DNA of 64,000 bases, from the NCBI GenBank assembly GCA_963695375.1, contig OY968767.1, positions 744,001 through 808,000 of the forward strand. Direction: 5' to 3'. Origin of the DNA: JACCVL01 sp963695375 (GTDB lineage Bacteria; Actinomycetota; Actinomycetes; Propionibacteriales; Nocardioidaceae). Made by a program: the position numbers and the translations under genes. Below the pieces are notes generated by a model. That model was not told where the DNA came from, searched no databases, and saw nothing but the letters and a program-made list of their open reading frames with translations. Shown in pieces: positions 42,317-50,347 of the stretch (position 1 is its first letter; every line of letters begins with the position of its first letter).

Positions 42317-44239
42317 ATGTCGCGCACCTCCCTGGCTCTGGTCACCGCTGCCGCGGTGGCGGCGGCCTTCCTGCCCGCGGCCGGCGCCGCCACTGCGGCG
42401 CCGACCGCGCCGTCCGCCCCGGGCAAGCCGGCGGCGGACCCGTCCGCACCCGAGGGCTCGTTCACCCTCCGCGGCCGTGCGGCCGCGGGCTACCGGCTGC
42501 CCACCGACGTGCGGGAGGTGTGGAGCGCCAGCTACCGCGGCGGCGGCACCCAGACCCGCTACCAGCAGGTCGTGGCCGGTGCCGAGGTGCTGGGCGGCCA
42601 GGTCACCGTGCTGGCGAACGCGGCGGGCCGGACGACGGCGGTCATCGGCGCGCACTTCCCGGACCTGCGGCCGACGAACACGGTGCGGCTGAGCGCCGCC
42701 GACGTCCGGCAGCGGGCCGCCCGCACGGTGGGCGAGGCGGGGGAGCGGTCGGCGACGCTGAAGCTCGACCCGCGCGACGGCCGGCTCTACTACGAGGTGG
42801 AGACCCGCCGCTTCGCGCACCGCTGGGTGCAGTGGATCGACGCCACCACCGGCCGGATCGACAAGACCTACGACGCGATCGCCGAGGGCGAGGGCGTGGG
42901 TGTCAAGGGGGACACCAAGACCATCGCCACCAGCCGCAGCGGCGGCAACTGGCGGCTGCTGTCGGGTGACCGGCGGCAGAAGACCTACGACGCACAGAAC
43001 ACCACCACGCACCCCGGTGTCCTGATGACCGACCCCGACAACGTCTGGAACCGGCAGATCCCCGGCCACCCCAGCCCGAGCCAGCCGGCAGGGGTGGACG
43101 CGCACTACTACGGCAACCTGGTGGACGACTTCTACGCCGACCGGTTCAGCCGCAACAGCATCGACGACCGTGGCATGCAGATCATCTCGACCGTGCACTA
43201 CGACGTCGGCTACTGCAACGCGTTCTGGAACGGCGAGCAGATGACCTACGGCGACGGCGACGGACCGGCCACCTGCAAGCCGCTGTCCGGCGGACTGGAC
43301 GTCGTGAGCCACGAGCTCACCCACGGCGTCACCGAGTTCACCTCCGGCCTGATCTACGAGAACCAGTCCGGCGCGCTGAACGAGGCCTTCAGCGACATGA
43401 TGGGCAACACGTCGGAGTTCTACGCCGAGCGGAACAACCTGGACCCGGCCGCCGAGCCGGACTGGCTGATCGGCGAGGACGTCATCCCGGCCGGCCCCTA
43501 CGGCGGCGACGAGGCCGGCTTCCGGGACATGAGCGACCCGCAGGCCGACGGCGACCCGGACCACTACTCCGAGCGCTTCAGAGGCGCCGGAGACAACGGC
43601 GGAGTGCACACCAACAGCGGCATCCCGAACCACGCCTACTACCTGGCCGTCAACGGCGGGCGCAACGCCGGCTGCGGGACGGGCAGCTCGAGCGGCCACA
43701 CGCACACCAGCGGCTGCCAGATCCGGGTGCCGGCCATCGGGCTCAACCAGACGTCGCGGATCTTCTACCGCGCCTTCACCAGCCTGCCCGAGTACGCCAA
43801 CTTCTGCGACGCCCGGCGGGCGACGGTCGCCGTCTCCGGGACCAGGGCGGGGACGATCAAGAAGGCCTGGACCGCCGTCGGCGTCCGCGGTGGCTGCACC
43901 CCGGCCACGCCTCCGCCGCCGCCGTGCGTCGGTGACCCGACCGCGTCGATCCCGTTCGAGTCGCCGCACCCGTACGGCAACAACGGCGACTGCACCTGGA
44001 CCTACGACAACGGGACCGGCGGGTTCGCCTTCCACTTCGACCTGCTCGAGACCGAAGCCGGCTTCGACTACGTGATCATCCGGAACGCCAACGGCACCGA
44101 GCTGGCCCGCTACGACGGCACCCACCCGCTGGGTCAGACGTCGCCGTGCATCGGCACGCGGCGCGGCTCCGTCCAGCTGACCACCGACCAGTCGGTGGTC
44201 GACCAGGGCTTCCGCGTCGACGAGGTGGTGCCGTGCTGA
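42317..44239 (+). CDS. M4 (thermolysin-like) neutral metalloprotease with CUB-like tail, copy 1
   Basis: A 640-residue secreted protease. It has a signal peptide (to ~27), a FTP/PepSY-type propeptide to about residue 220, and a catalytic domain with HELTH at 332-336, NEAFSDMMG (third zinc ligand Glu) and HTNSGIPNHAYYLAV (catalytic His). A PPPPP linker at ~530 leads to a ~100-residue C-terminal domain with paired cysteines (CVGDPTASIPF, NGDCTWTYDN, FDYVIIRN, SPCIG), resembling a CUB domain. It degrades extracellular protein. ATG 42317 follows GAGGAG. A close paralogue follows directly. Confidence 0.93.
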   Translation: MSRTSLALVTAAAVAAAFLPAAGAATAAPTAPSAPGKPAADPSAPEGSFTLRGRAAAGYRLPTDVREVWSASYRGGGTQTRYQQVVAGAEVLGGQVTVLANAAGRTTAVIGAHFPDLRPTNTVRLSAADVRQRAARTVGEAGERSATLKLDPRDGRLYYEVETRRFAHRWVQWIDATTGRIDKTYDAIAEGEGVGVKGDTKTIATSRSGGNWRLLSGDRRQKTYDAQNTTTHPGVLMTDPDNVWNRQIPGHPSPSQPAGVDAHYYGNLVDDFYADRFSRNSIDDRGMQIISTVHYDVGYCNAFWNGEQMTYGDGDGPATCKPLSGGLDVVSHELTHGVTEFTSGLIYENQSGALNEAFSDMMGNTSEFYAERNNLDPAAEPDWLIGEDVIPAGPYGGDEAGFRDMSDPQADGDPDHYSERFRGAGDNGGVHTNSGIPNHAYYLAVNGGRNAGCGTGSSSGHTHTSGCQIRVPAIGLNQTSRIFYRAFTSLPEYANFCDARRATVAVSGTRAGTIKKAWTAVGVRGGCTPATPPPPPCVGDPTASIPFESPHPYGNNGDCTWTYDNGTGGFAFHFDLLETEAGFDYVIIRNANGTELARYDGTHPLGQTSPCIGTRRGSVQLTTDQSVVDQGFRVDEVVPC

Positions 44240-44267
44240 CCGGCTGACGATCGCAACGAGAGACGTC

Positions 44268-44307
44268 CGGCGAGGGCCGGGGACCTGCGGGTTCCCGGCC
44301 CTCGCCG
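44268..44307. terminator. Hairpin terminator after the first M4 protease
   Basis: CGGCGAGGGCCGGGGACC pairs with GGTTCCCGGCCCTCGCCG around a short loop, 28 bp past the stop. The same stem sequence recurs after the second M4 gene (46406-46439). Confidence 0.75.
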
Positions 44308-44442
44308 CGACTCCAGGGCTGCCGCTTCTCTTTGTCCGTGTTTCGTCTGCTTTGTTCCTGGGTAGCCTCCCGGGTGCTCCGGCGGCCGGCGCCAGGCACC
44401 CCTGCGCGTTGCCGCCATGTCTCCCGCCTGAGGAGTTCCTGC

Positions 44443-46368
44443 ATGGCACGCACCACCCTGGCGCTGCTCTCCGCCACCGCGCTGACAGCCGTCCTGCTTC
44501 CCACCATCAGCACCGCCGATGCGGCCACCACGGCCCCCGCGGCTCCGCCCGTCGCCGCGACCGGCGACGCGGCTGCTCCAGACGGCTCGTTCACCCTGCG
44601 AGGTGCGGCCGCCGCGGACTACCGCGTCCCGGCGGACGTCCGTCGAGAGTGGAGCTCGACCTACTCCGACGGAACCACGCAGACCCGCTTCCAGCAGGTC
44701 GTGGCCGGCGCCGAGGTGCTGGGCGGGCAGATCACCGTCCTCCGCGACCGGACCGGCGAGACCACCGCCGTCATCGGTGCGCACTTCCCCTTCCTCCAGC
44801 CCCGCAACACGGTGCGGCTCAGCGCCGCCGACGTCCGGCAGCGGGCCGCCCGCACGGTGGGCGAGGCGGGGGAGCGGTCGGCGACGCTGAAGCTCGACCC
44901 GCGCGACGGCCGGCTCTACTACGAGGTGGAGACCCGCCGCTTCGCGCACCGCTGGGTGCAGTGGATCGACGCCACCACCGGCCGGATCGACAAGACCTAC
45001 GACGCGATCGCCGAAGGCGAGGGCGTGGGTGTCAAGGGCGACCGCAAGACCATCGACACCACTCGCCTGGGCGACTCGTGGCGGCTGGTGTCGAGTGACC
45101 GCCGCCAGGAGACCTACGACGCGCAGAACACCACCACGCACCCCGGCGTGATGATGACGGACGCGGACGACGAGTGGGACCTCCAGCTGCCGAGCAACAC
45201 CAGCCCGAGCCAGCCGGCGGGTGTGGACGCGCACTACTACGGCAACCTGGTGGACGACTTCTACGCCGACATCTTCGGCCGCAACAGCATCGACGACGCC
45301 GGCATGCCGATCATCTCGACCGTGCACTACGACGTCGGCTACTGCAACGCGTTCTGGAACGGCGAGCAGATGACCTACGGCGACGGCGACGGCACCGCGT
45401 GCAAGCCGCTGTCGGGTGGGCTGGACGTCGTCGGCCACGAGCTGACCCACGGCGTCACCGAGTTCACCTCCGGCCTGATCTACGAGAACGAGTCCGGGGC
45501 GCTGAACGAGGCCTTCAGCGACATGATGGGCAACACGGTCGAGTTCTACGCCGAGCGGAACAACCTGGACCCAGCCGCCGAGCCGGACTGGTTGATCGGC
45601 GAGGACGTCATCCCCGCGGGGCCGCCCTACGGCGGCACCACGGCCGGCTTCCGCAACATGGGCGATCCGCGGGACGACGGCGACCCGGACCACTACTCCG
45701 AGCGCTACACCGGCACCAGTGACAACGGCGGGGTGCACACCAACAGCGGCATCCCGAACCACGCCTACTACCTGGCCGTCAACGGCGGGACCAATGCAGG
45801 CTGTGACAGCACCGGCTCCGGTGGCCACCTGCACGCCGTTGACTGCGGCGTCCGCGTCCCCGCGATCGGGCTCGACCGGGCGGAGCAGATCTTCTACCAG
45901 AGCTTCACCAGCCTGACCGAGTACGCCAACTTCTGCGACGCCCGCGCCGCGACCCTGGCAGTCGCCGGGGGCGACCGGAAGGCCATCAACAAGGCCTGGG
46001 CCGCCGTCGGTGTGCGGGGGGGTTGCACTCCCGCAGTCCCGCCGCCGCCGCCCTGCGTCGGTGACCCGACCGCATCGGTCCCGTTCGAGTCGCCGCACCC
46101 GTACGGCAACAACGGCGACTGCACCTGGACGTTCGACAACGGCTCCGCCGGCTTTGCGTTCCACTTCGACCAGCTCGAGACCGAGGCGGGCTACGACTAC
46201 GTCATCGTCTACGACGGCAACGGGAAGGAGCTCGCCCGGTACGACGGACCGCATCCGCTGGGTCAGACGTCACCGTGCATCAGCACCCAGGTCGGCTCGG
46301 TCCGGCTGATCACCGACCCGGCCGTGGTGGACCAGGGCTTCCACGTTGACGCGGTGCAGGACTGCTGA
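44443..46368 (+). CDS. M4 (thermolysin-like) neutral metalloprotease with CUB-like tail, copy 2
   Basis: A 641-residue paralogue of the preceding gene with the same layout: signal peptide, propeptide, HELTH at 332-336, NEAFSDMMG, HTNSGIPNHAYYLAV, proline linker and CUB-like tail. It differs mainly in the N-terminal propeptide, around the glycine-rich loop near 450 (NAGCDSTGSGGHLHAVDCG) and in surface residues, so specificity may differ. ATG 44443 follows GAGGAG. Its 5' region is AT-richer than the surroundings (44330-44360) and may hold the promoter. Tandem duplication is evident. Confidence 0.93.
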   Translation: MARTTLALLSATALTAVLLPTISTADAATTAPAAPPVAATGDAAAPDGSFTLRGAAAADYRVPADVRREWSSTYSDGTTQTRFQQVVAGAEVLGGQITVLRDRTGETTAVIGAHFPFLQPRNTVRLSAADVRQRAARTVGEAGERSATLKLDPRDGRLYYEVETRRFAHRWVQWIDATTGRIDKTYDAIAEGEGVGVKGDRKTIDTTRLGDSWRLVSSDRRQETYDAQNTTTHPGVMMTDADDEWDLQLPSNTSPSQPAGVDAHYYGNLVDDFYADIFGRNSIDDAGMPIISTVHYDVGYCNAFWNGEQMTYGDGDGTACKPLSGGLDVVGHELTHGVTEFTSGLIYENESGALNEAFSDMMGNTVEFYAERNNLDPAAEPDWLIGEDVIPAGPPYGGTTAGFRNMGDPRDDGDPDHYSERYTGTSDNGGVHTNSGIPNHAYYLAVNGGTNAGCDSTGSGGHLHAVDCGVRVPAIGLDRAEQIFYQSFTSLTEYANFCDARAATLAVAGGDRKAINKAWAAVGVRGGCTPAVPPPPPCVGDPTASVPFESPHPYGNNGDCTWTFDNGSAGFAFHFDQLETEAGYDYVIVYDGNGKELARYDGPHPLGQTSPCISTQVGSVRLITDPAVVDQGFHVDAVQDC

Positions 46369-46405
46369 GCAGGAACTGCTGACCCGCTGAGCGGGGCACG
46401 CCGAC

Positions 46406-46439
46406 CGAGGGCCGGGAACCGTCAGGTTCCCGGCCCTCG
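46406..46439. terminator. Hairpin terminator between the second M4 gene and the SRPBCC gene
   Basis: CGAGGGCCGGGAACC and GGTTCCCGGCCCTCG form a perfect 15-bp stem with loop GTCA. It lies between convergent stops and can serve both. The stem matches that of 44268-44307. Confidence 0.8.
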
Positions 46440-46447
46440 CCGGCTGG

Positions 46448-46894
46448 TCAGAGCCGGTCCAGGACCCGCTTGATCTCCTGCTCCGCCTCGTCGCCGAGCC
46501 GCTTGAACGGCAGATTGAGCAGCGGCAGCGAGAAGAGCGGCTGGATCCGGCCGAGGACCCCCTTGAAGTCGAACTGGGCGTGGTAGCGCAGCTTGGTGCC
46601 GCTGCCCATCGGGGTGAAGGTCATCGTGTCGGTCAGCGTCACGCTCTCGTTCTCCCCACGCAGCTGGAGCACTGTGGGCGAGTGGGACTCGACGACGGTG
46701 TAGATCACCTTCACCTCCCGGCCGGCGAACCGCGAGGTGTTCTCGTAGGTCGTCCCGACGCCGCCGGTGCCGGCGACCCGGACGGTCCGGACGGTCCCGG
46801 GGTCCCACTCGTCGGTGTTGGTGAAGTCGGACATGTAGTCCCAGACCGCCTGGGGGTCGGCGGTCGTGGTGACGGTGCGGTCGATGGTGGGCAT
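46448..46894 (-). CDS. SRPBCC (polyketide cyclase/START-like) family protein
   Basis: A 148-residue helix-grip protein: VTTTADPQAVWDYMSDFTNT, EWDPGTVRTVRV, YENTSRFAGREVKVIYTVVE, LTDTMTFTPMGSGTKLRYHA, and a C-terminal helix. Such proteins bind hydrophobic ligands; many actinobacterial members have no known role. ATG 46894 is the natural start. It stands alone between the M4 terminator and the 46984 hairpin. Confidence 0.82.
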   Translation of the reverse strand: MPTIDRTVTTTADPQAVWDYMSDFTNTDEWDPGTVRTVRVAGTGGVGTTYENTSRFAGREVKVIYTVVESHSPTVLQLRGENESVTLTDTMTFTPMGSGTKLRYHAQFDFKGVLGRIQPLFSLPLLNLPFKRLGDEAEQEIKRVLDRL

Positions 46895-46983
46895 GTGCCG
46901 ACGCTACGTTGACGTCCCCGCTTTGCAAGCCGGCCGGCCCCCCTGCGCCCGAGCGGACGGTCCGGCCCCGCACGCCTCGGATG

Positions 46984-47029
46984 GCGATGAGGCATTCCCG
47001 TCGCCCGGGCGACGGGAATGCCTCATCGC
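46984..47029. repeat. Perfect 46-bp palindrome, GATGAGGCATTCC family
   Basis: GCGATGAGGCATTCCCGTCG with CCC, then its exact reverse complement: 23+23 bp with no loop bases. Imperfect relatives lie at 35341-35386 and, as a half-element (GATGAGGCATTCC), at 23469-23481 in the start of hutH. It lies between divergent genes, so it is not needed as a terminator. Confidence 0.85.
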
Positions 47030-47091
47030 TCGTCCCGACTCGCGGATCCGTCGAACTGGTTGCGCCACCCCTCCGGCCTGCGCATACTGAT

Positions 47092-47111
47092 GTTACCTAC
47101 TGGTCAGTAAC
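47092..47111. promoter_or_regulatory. TetR-type operator before the acyl-CoA dehydrogenase
   Basis: GTTACCTACTGGTCAGTAAC is a 20-bp imperfect palindrome with GTTAC/GTAAC ends and a CTGG/CCAG-like core, the form bound by TetR-family repressors of lipid genes. It ends 17 bp before the ATG. No TetR gene is in the window. Confidence 0.6.
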
Positions 47112-47128
47112 CACACGAGGGATGACCG

Positions 47129-48991
47129 ATGAGCCACTACCGGTCCAACGTCCGCGACATCGCGTTCAACCTGTTCGAGGTGCTCGGCTGCGACCGGGTG
47201 CTCGGCGCCGGCCCCTACGCCGACCTCGACGAGCAGACCGCTCGCTCGATCCTCACCGAGGTGGACCGGCTGGCCACCGGCGAGCTGGCGTCGTCCTTCG
47301 AGGTCGCCGACCGGGAGCCGCCGGTCTACGACCCGGCGGAGTGCAGCCTCCGGCTCCCGGAGGCGTTTCGGCGCAGCTACCAGGCGTGGATGCAGGCCGA
47401 GTGGTTCCGGTTGCAGGTTCCGGCCGAGCTCGGCGGCCAGCCCGCGCCGCCCTCGCTGGTGTGGTCGGTGGCGGAGCTGGTGCTGGGGGCCAACCCGGCG
47501 GTCTGGATGTACGCGGCAGGGCCGCACTTCGCCAGCGTGATGCACCGCAACGGGAACGAGCGGGACAAGCGGATCGCGGCGCACATGGTGGATCGCCAGT
47601 GGGGTTCGACCATGGTGCTCACCGAGCCGGACGCCGGATCCGACGTCGGAGCCGGACGCACCCGAGCGACGCGCCAGCCTGACGGCAGCTGGCACCTCGA
47701 GGGCGTCAAGCGCTTCATCACCTCCGGTGAGCACGACCTGAGCGAGAACATCATCCATCTGGTCCTCGCCCGGCCGGTCGGCGTCGAGGGCGCCGGCGGG
47801 CCGGGCACCAAGGGGTTGTCCCTCTTCGTCGTGCCCAAGCACCACTTCGACCTGGACTCCGGAGAGCTGACCGGTGAACGCAACGGTGTCTTCGTCACCG
47901 GCGTCGAGAAGAAGATGGGCATCAAGGTGTCCAGCACCTGCGAGCTGACGTTCGGCGACGGGGCACCCGCCCGGGGCTGGCTCCTGGGCGAGGTACACGA
48001 CGGCATCGCACAGATGTTCCAGGTGATCGAGAGCGCCCGGATGATGGTGGGGACCAAGGCGATCGCCACGTTGTCGACCGGCTATCTCAACGCACTCGAG
48101 TACGCCAGGTCCCGCGTCCAGGGGGCGGACCTGACCCGAGCGTCGGACAAGTCGGCACCCCGGGTCCCGATCACCGACCATCCCGACGTTCGACGCTCCC
48201 TGATGACGCAGAAGGCGCACACGGAGGCGCTGCGGGCGCTCGTGCTCTACACCGCCACCTGGCAGGATCGGGTCGCGCTGGCCGAGCACGCCGGCAACCG
48301 CGACGAGTTGGCCGAACGGGTGAACGACCTGCTCCTGCCCATCGTCAAGGGATACGGCGCGGAACGCTCCTGGGTGCTGCTGGGAACCGAGTCGCTGCAG
48401 ACCTTCGGCGGCTCCGGCTTCCTACAGGACTACCCGATCGAGCAGTACGTCCGGGACGCCAAGATCGACACGCTGTACGAAGGCACCACCGCCATCCAGG
48501 GGATGGACCTGTTCTTCCGCAAGATCGTCCGGGACGACGCGCAGGCGCTCGGACATCTCGCGGACGAGATCCAGCAGTTCGTGCAGTCCGAGGCGGGCAA
48601 CGGCCGGTTGAAGGAGGAGCGCGGTCACCTCGCCCGTGCCCTGGAGGACGCTCAGGCAATCGTCGGCGCGATGGTCGGGCAGTTGATGACGGCCGATCCG
48701 CGCTCCGAGGGCGGGGACGAACGCAACGTCTACAAGGTCGGGCTGAACACCACCCGGCTGTTGATGGCCCTCGGCGACGTGGTCTGCGGCTGGTTGCTGC
48801 TGCGGCAGGCCGAGGTCGCGCTGCAGAAGCTCGACCTCGGAGCGGTCGGACGCGACCGGGCGTTCTACGAGGGCAAGATCGCCGCAGCGTCGTTCTTCAC
48901 CCGGACGGTGCTCCCCCGGCTGACCGCCGAGCGGTCGATCGCCGAGGCGACCGACCTGTCGTTGATGGACCTGGCCGCGGACGCCTTCTGA
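47129..48991 (+). CDS. Acyl-CoA dehydrogenase, FadE5-like
   Basis: A 620-residue acyl-CoA dehydrogenase, longer than the usual ~390. MSHYRSNVRDIAFNLFEVLG is the N-terminal extension of the FadE5/ACAD10-11-like group. FAD and substrate motifs are MVLTEPDAGSDVGAGRTRAT and the C-terminal LQTFGGSGFLQDYPIEQYVRDAK with IDTLYEGTTAIQGMDLFFRK; the Glu in YEGTTAIQ is the catalytic base. A C-terminal helical domain follows. It catalyses the first step of fatty-acyl-CoA beta-oxidation, passing electrons to ETF, so it could feed the EtfD-like protein encoded at 23640. A TetR-type palindrome precedes it. Confidence 0.92.
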   Translation: MSHYRSNVRDIAFNLFEVLGCDRVLGAGPYADLDEQTARSILTEVDRLATGELASSFEVADREPPVYDPAECSLRLPEAFRRSYQAWMQAEWFRLQVPAELGGQPAPPSLVWSVAELVLGANPAVWMYAAGPHFASVMHRNGNERDKRIAAHMVDRQWGSTMVLTEPDAGSDVGAGRTRATRQPDGSWHLEGVKRFITSGEHDLSENIIHLVLARPVGVEGAGGPGTKGLSLFVVPKHHFDLDSGELTGERNGVFVTGVEKKMGIKVSSTCELTFGDGAPARGWLLGEVHDGIAQMFQVIESARMMVGTKAIATLSTGYLNALEYARSRVQGADLTRASDKSAPRVPITDHPDVRRSLMTQKAHTEALRALVLYTATWQDRVALAEHAGNRDELAERVNDLLLPIVKGYGAERSWVLLGTESLQTFGGSGFLQDYPIEQYVRDAKIDTLYEGTTAIQGMDLFFRKIVRDDAQALGHLADEIQQFVQSEAGNGRLKEERGHLARALEDAQAIVGAMVGQLMTADPRSEGGDERNVYKVGLNTTRLLMALGDVVCGWLLLRQAEVALQKLDLGAVGRDRAFYEGKIAAASFFTRTVLPRLTAERSIAEATDLSLMDLAADAF

Positions 48992-49085
48992 CGCCACGCC
49001 GGTGCACGTGGCCGTGCCGCGCCGGCCCTGCCGCTACGGTCTCCGCAGCGCCGCGAACTCCGTGGCGACGACGAATGGAGCGGCC

Positions 49086-49307
49086 ATGGGTATCGGCGTA
49101 GGTGTCATCCTCATCGTCCTCGGCGCCATCTTCGCCTTCGCGCTGGACTTCGACGTCGCGGGGATCGAGGAGTACGTGCTCGGCTGGATCCTCATCCTCG
49201 GCGGCATCCTCGCCATCGTGCTGTCGCTGGTGCAGACCCAGGCCCGCAACCGCCGGCACACCACCGTCGAGGAACGGCGCTACGACGACCCGCCGGCGAC
49301 CCGCTGA
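49086..49307 (+). CDS. DUF6458 family small membrane protein
   Basis: A 73-residue protein: MGIGVGVILIVLGAIFAFAL is the first helix, VLGWILILGGILAIVLSLVQ the second, followed by a basic/acidic cytoplasmic tail (ARNRRHTTVEERRYDDPPAT). This two-helix layout with GIGV/ILGG is the DUF6458 pattern of actinobacteria. Function unknown. A GGAGCGG box lies before ATG 49086. Confidence 0.82.
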   Translation: MGIGVGVILIVLGAIFAFALDFDVAGIEEYVLGWILILGGILAIVLSLVQTQARNRRHTTVEERRYDDPPATR

Positions 49308-49322
49308 CCCAGGCGGCGCCGG

Positions 49323-50315
49323 TCAGTTCACCGTACGGGGGTCCCACCGGAAGACCCGGCTGGACGACGGATCCACCCGCAGCGCGATCCAGTGGTCGAC
49401 GTCGGCGCCGTACGTCTCCAGCCGGGTCAGGTTGTCGACTCCCGCATAGCCGGTCTCCGCCTCGAAGGCGTGCTCGTCACCGTGCACCAGCAGCACCGGT
49501 CGTCCGAAGTCCCGCGAGTGTTGCTTGATCGAGCGGCGCTCGGCGCGGTAACCGCGCTCGGCGACCGGCTCGGCGTGCAGCAACAGCAGCACCCCGGCGG
49601 CGTCGCGGCGAGTGGCTCGGCGGAACGCGTCATCGATCCACTCGAGGTTGGCAGCCTGGCGGCTCTCGACCTCCGCCTCCCGCTGCAGCGGCCGGTCACC
49701 GCCGGGGAGACCGGACCACGGCTGCAGGCCGTTCCGGCTCCCGACGACATGCAGCGTCGCGAAGACGACCGACGCCCGGCGGAAGCGCACGTTCTCGACG
49801 TAGTCCCGGTATCGCGGGGCGGGGTCCTGGGCCTGCGACTGCACCGTCATCGGGCGGTCACCGAGGGTCCGGCCGGCGACCGGGTAGAGCCGCTCGCGCA
49901 GCGCCGCCAGCCGGTCGAGCGGCGGGTGCTGACCGGCCGCCGGCTGGTGGCAGTCGGTCCACTCGTTGTCCCCGGGGACGTAGACCAGTGGGTCGTCGAA
50001 GGTCGACTCCGTGGCCAGCATGTGGTCGAGCCATCCGCCGTCGCACCGCGATGATGCGCTCTTGGTGTCGCCGGCGTGCAGCACCAGCTCGGGCGCCGGC
50101 GCGGCGTCGATGTCGGCCACCAACCGGGGGTATGCCGCGGTCTGTTCGTCGCCGTACGGTGTGTCGCCGATGACGGCCACCGTGAGCGTGTGCTGCCGCC
50201 CGGACTCCGCCGGCTGCGGCGCTGCTTCCCGGTGGACGTCCGGGGCCGCCGGCCCGTGCGGTGCGGCGAGCGCCGGGACGATCAGCAGGCACCGGACCCA
50301 GGCACGCAGCGGCAT
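49323..50315 (-). CDS. Secreted calcineurin-like metallophosphoesterase
   Basis: A 330-residue protein with a signal peptide (LLIVPALAAPHGPAA). Metal-binding motifs are present: VAVIGDTPYGD (weakened GDxH), LVLHAGDTKS (GDxx), VPGDNEWTDC (GDNE/D) and LLLHAEPV with LVHGDEHAF (GHxH-like). The substitutions mean activity is likely but not certain. Substrate unknown. It is convergent with DUF6458 and lies next to the sigma-factor gene on the same strand. Confidence 0.78.
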   Translation of the reverse strand: MPLRAWVRCLLIVPALAAPHGPAAPDVHREAAPQPAESGRQHTLTVAVIGDTPYGDEQTAAYPRLVADIDAAPAPELVLHAGDTKSASSRCDGGWLDHMLATESTFDDPLVYVPGDNEWTDCHQPAAGQHPPLDRLAALRERLYPVAGRTLGDRPMTVQSQAQDPAPRYRDYVENVRFRRASVVFATLHVVGSRNGLQPWSGLPGGDRPLQREAEVESRQAANLEWIDDAFRRATRRDAAGVLLLLHAEPVAERGYRAERRSIKQHSRDFGRPVLLVHGDEHAFEAETGYAGVDNLTRLETYGADVDHWIALRVDPSSSRVFRWDPRTVN

Positions 50316-50347
50316 TCGGCAAACCCTCCCCGGCTCGACCGCCGACC

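Noticed and set aside
42197..44449. Long open frames antisense to the M4 proteases (about 750 and 706 codons)
   Set aside because: They mirror the paralogous genes, are Val/Gly/Arg-rich and arise from G/C third-position bias. The sense frames hold signal peptides and complete active sites.
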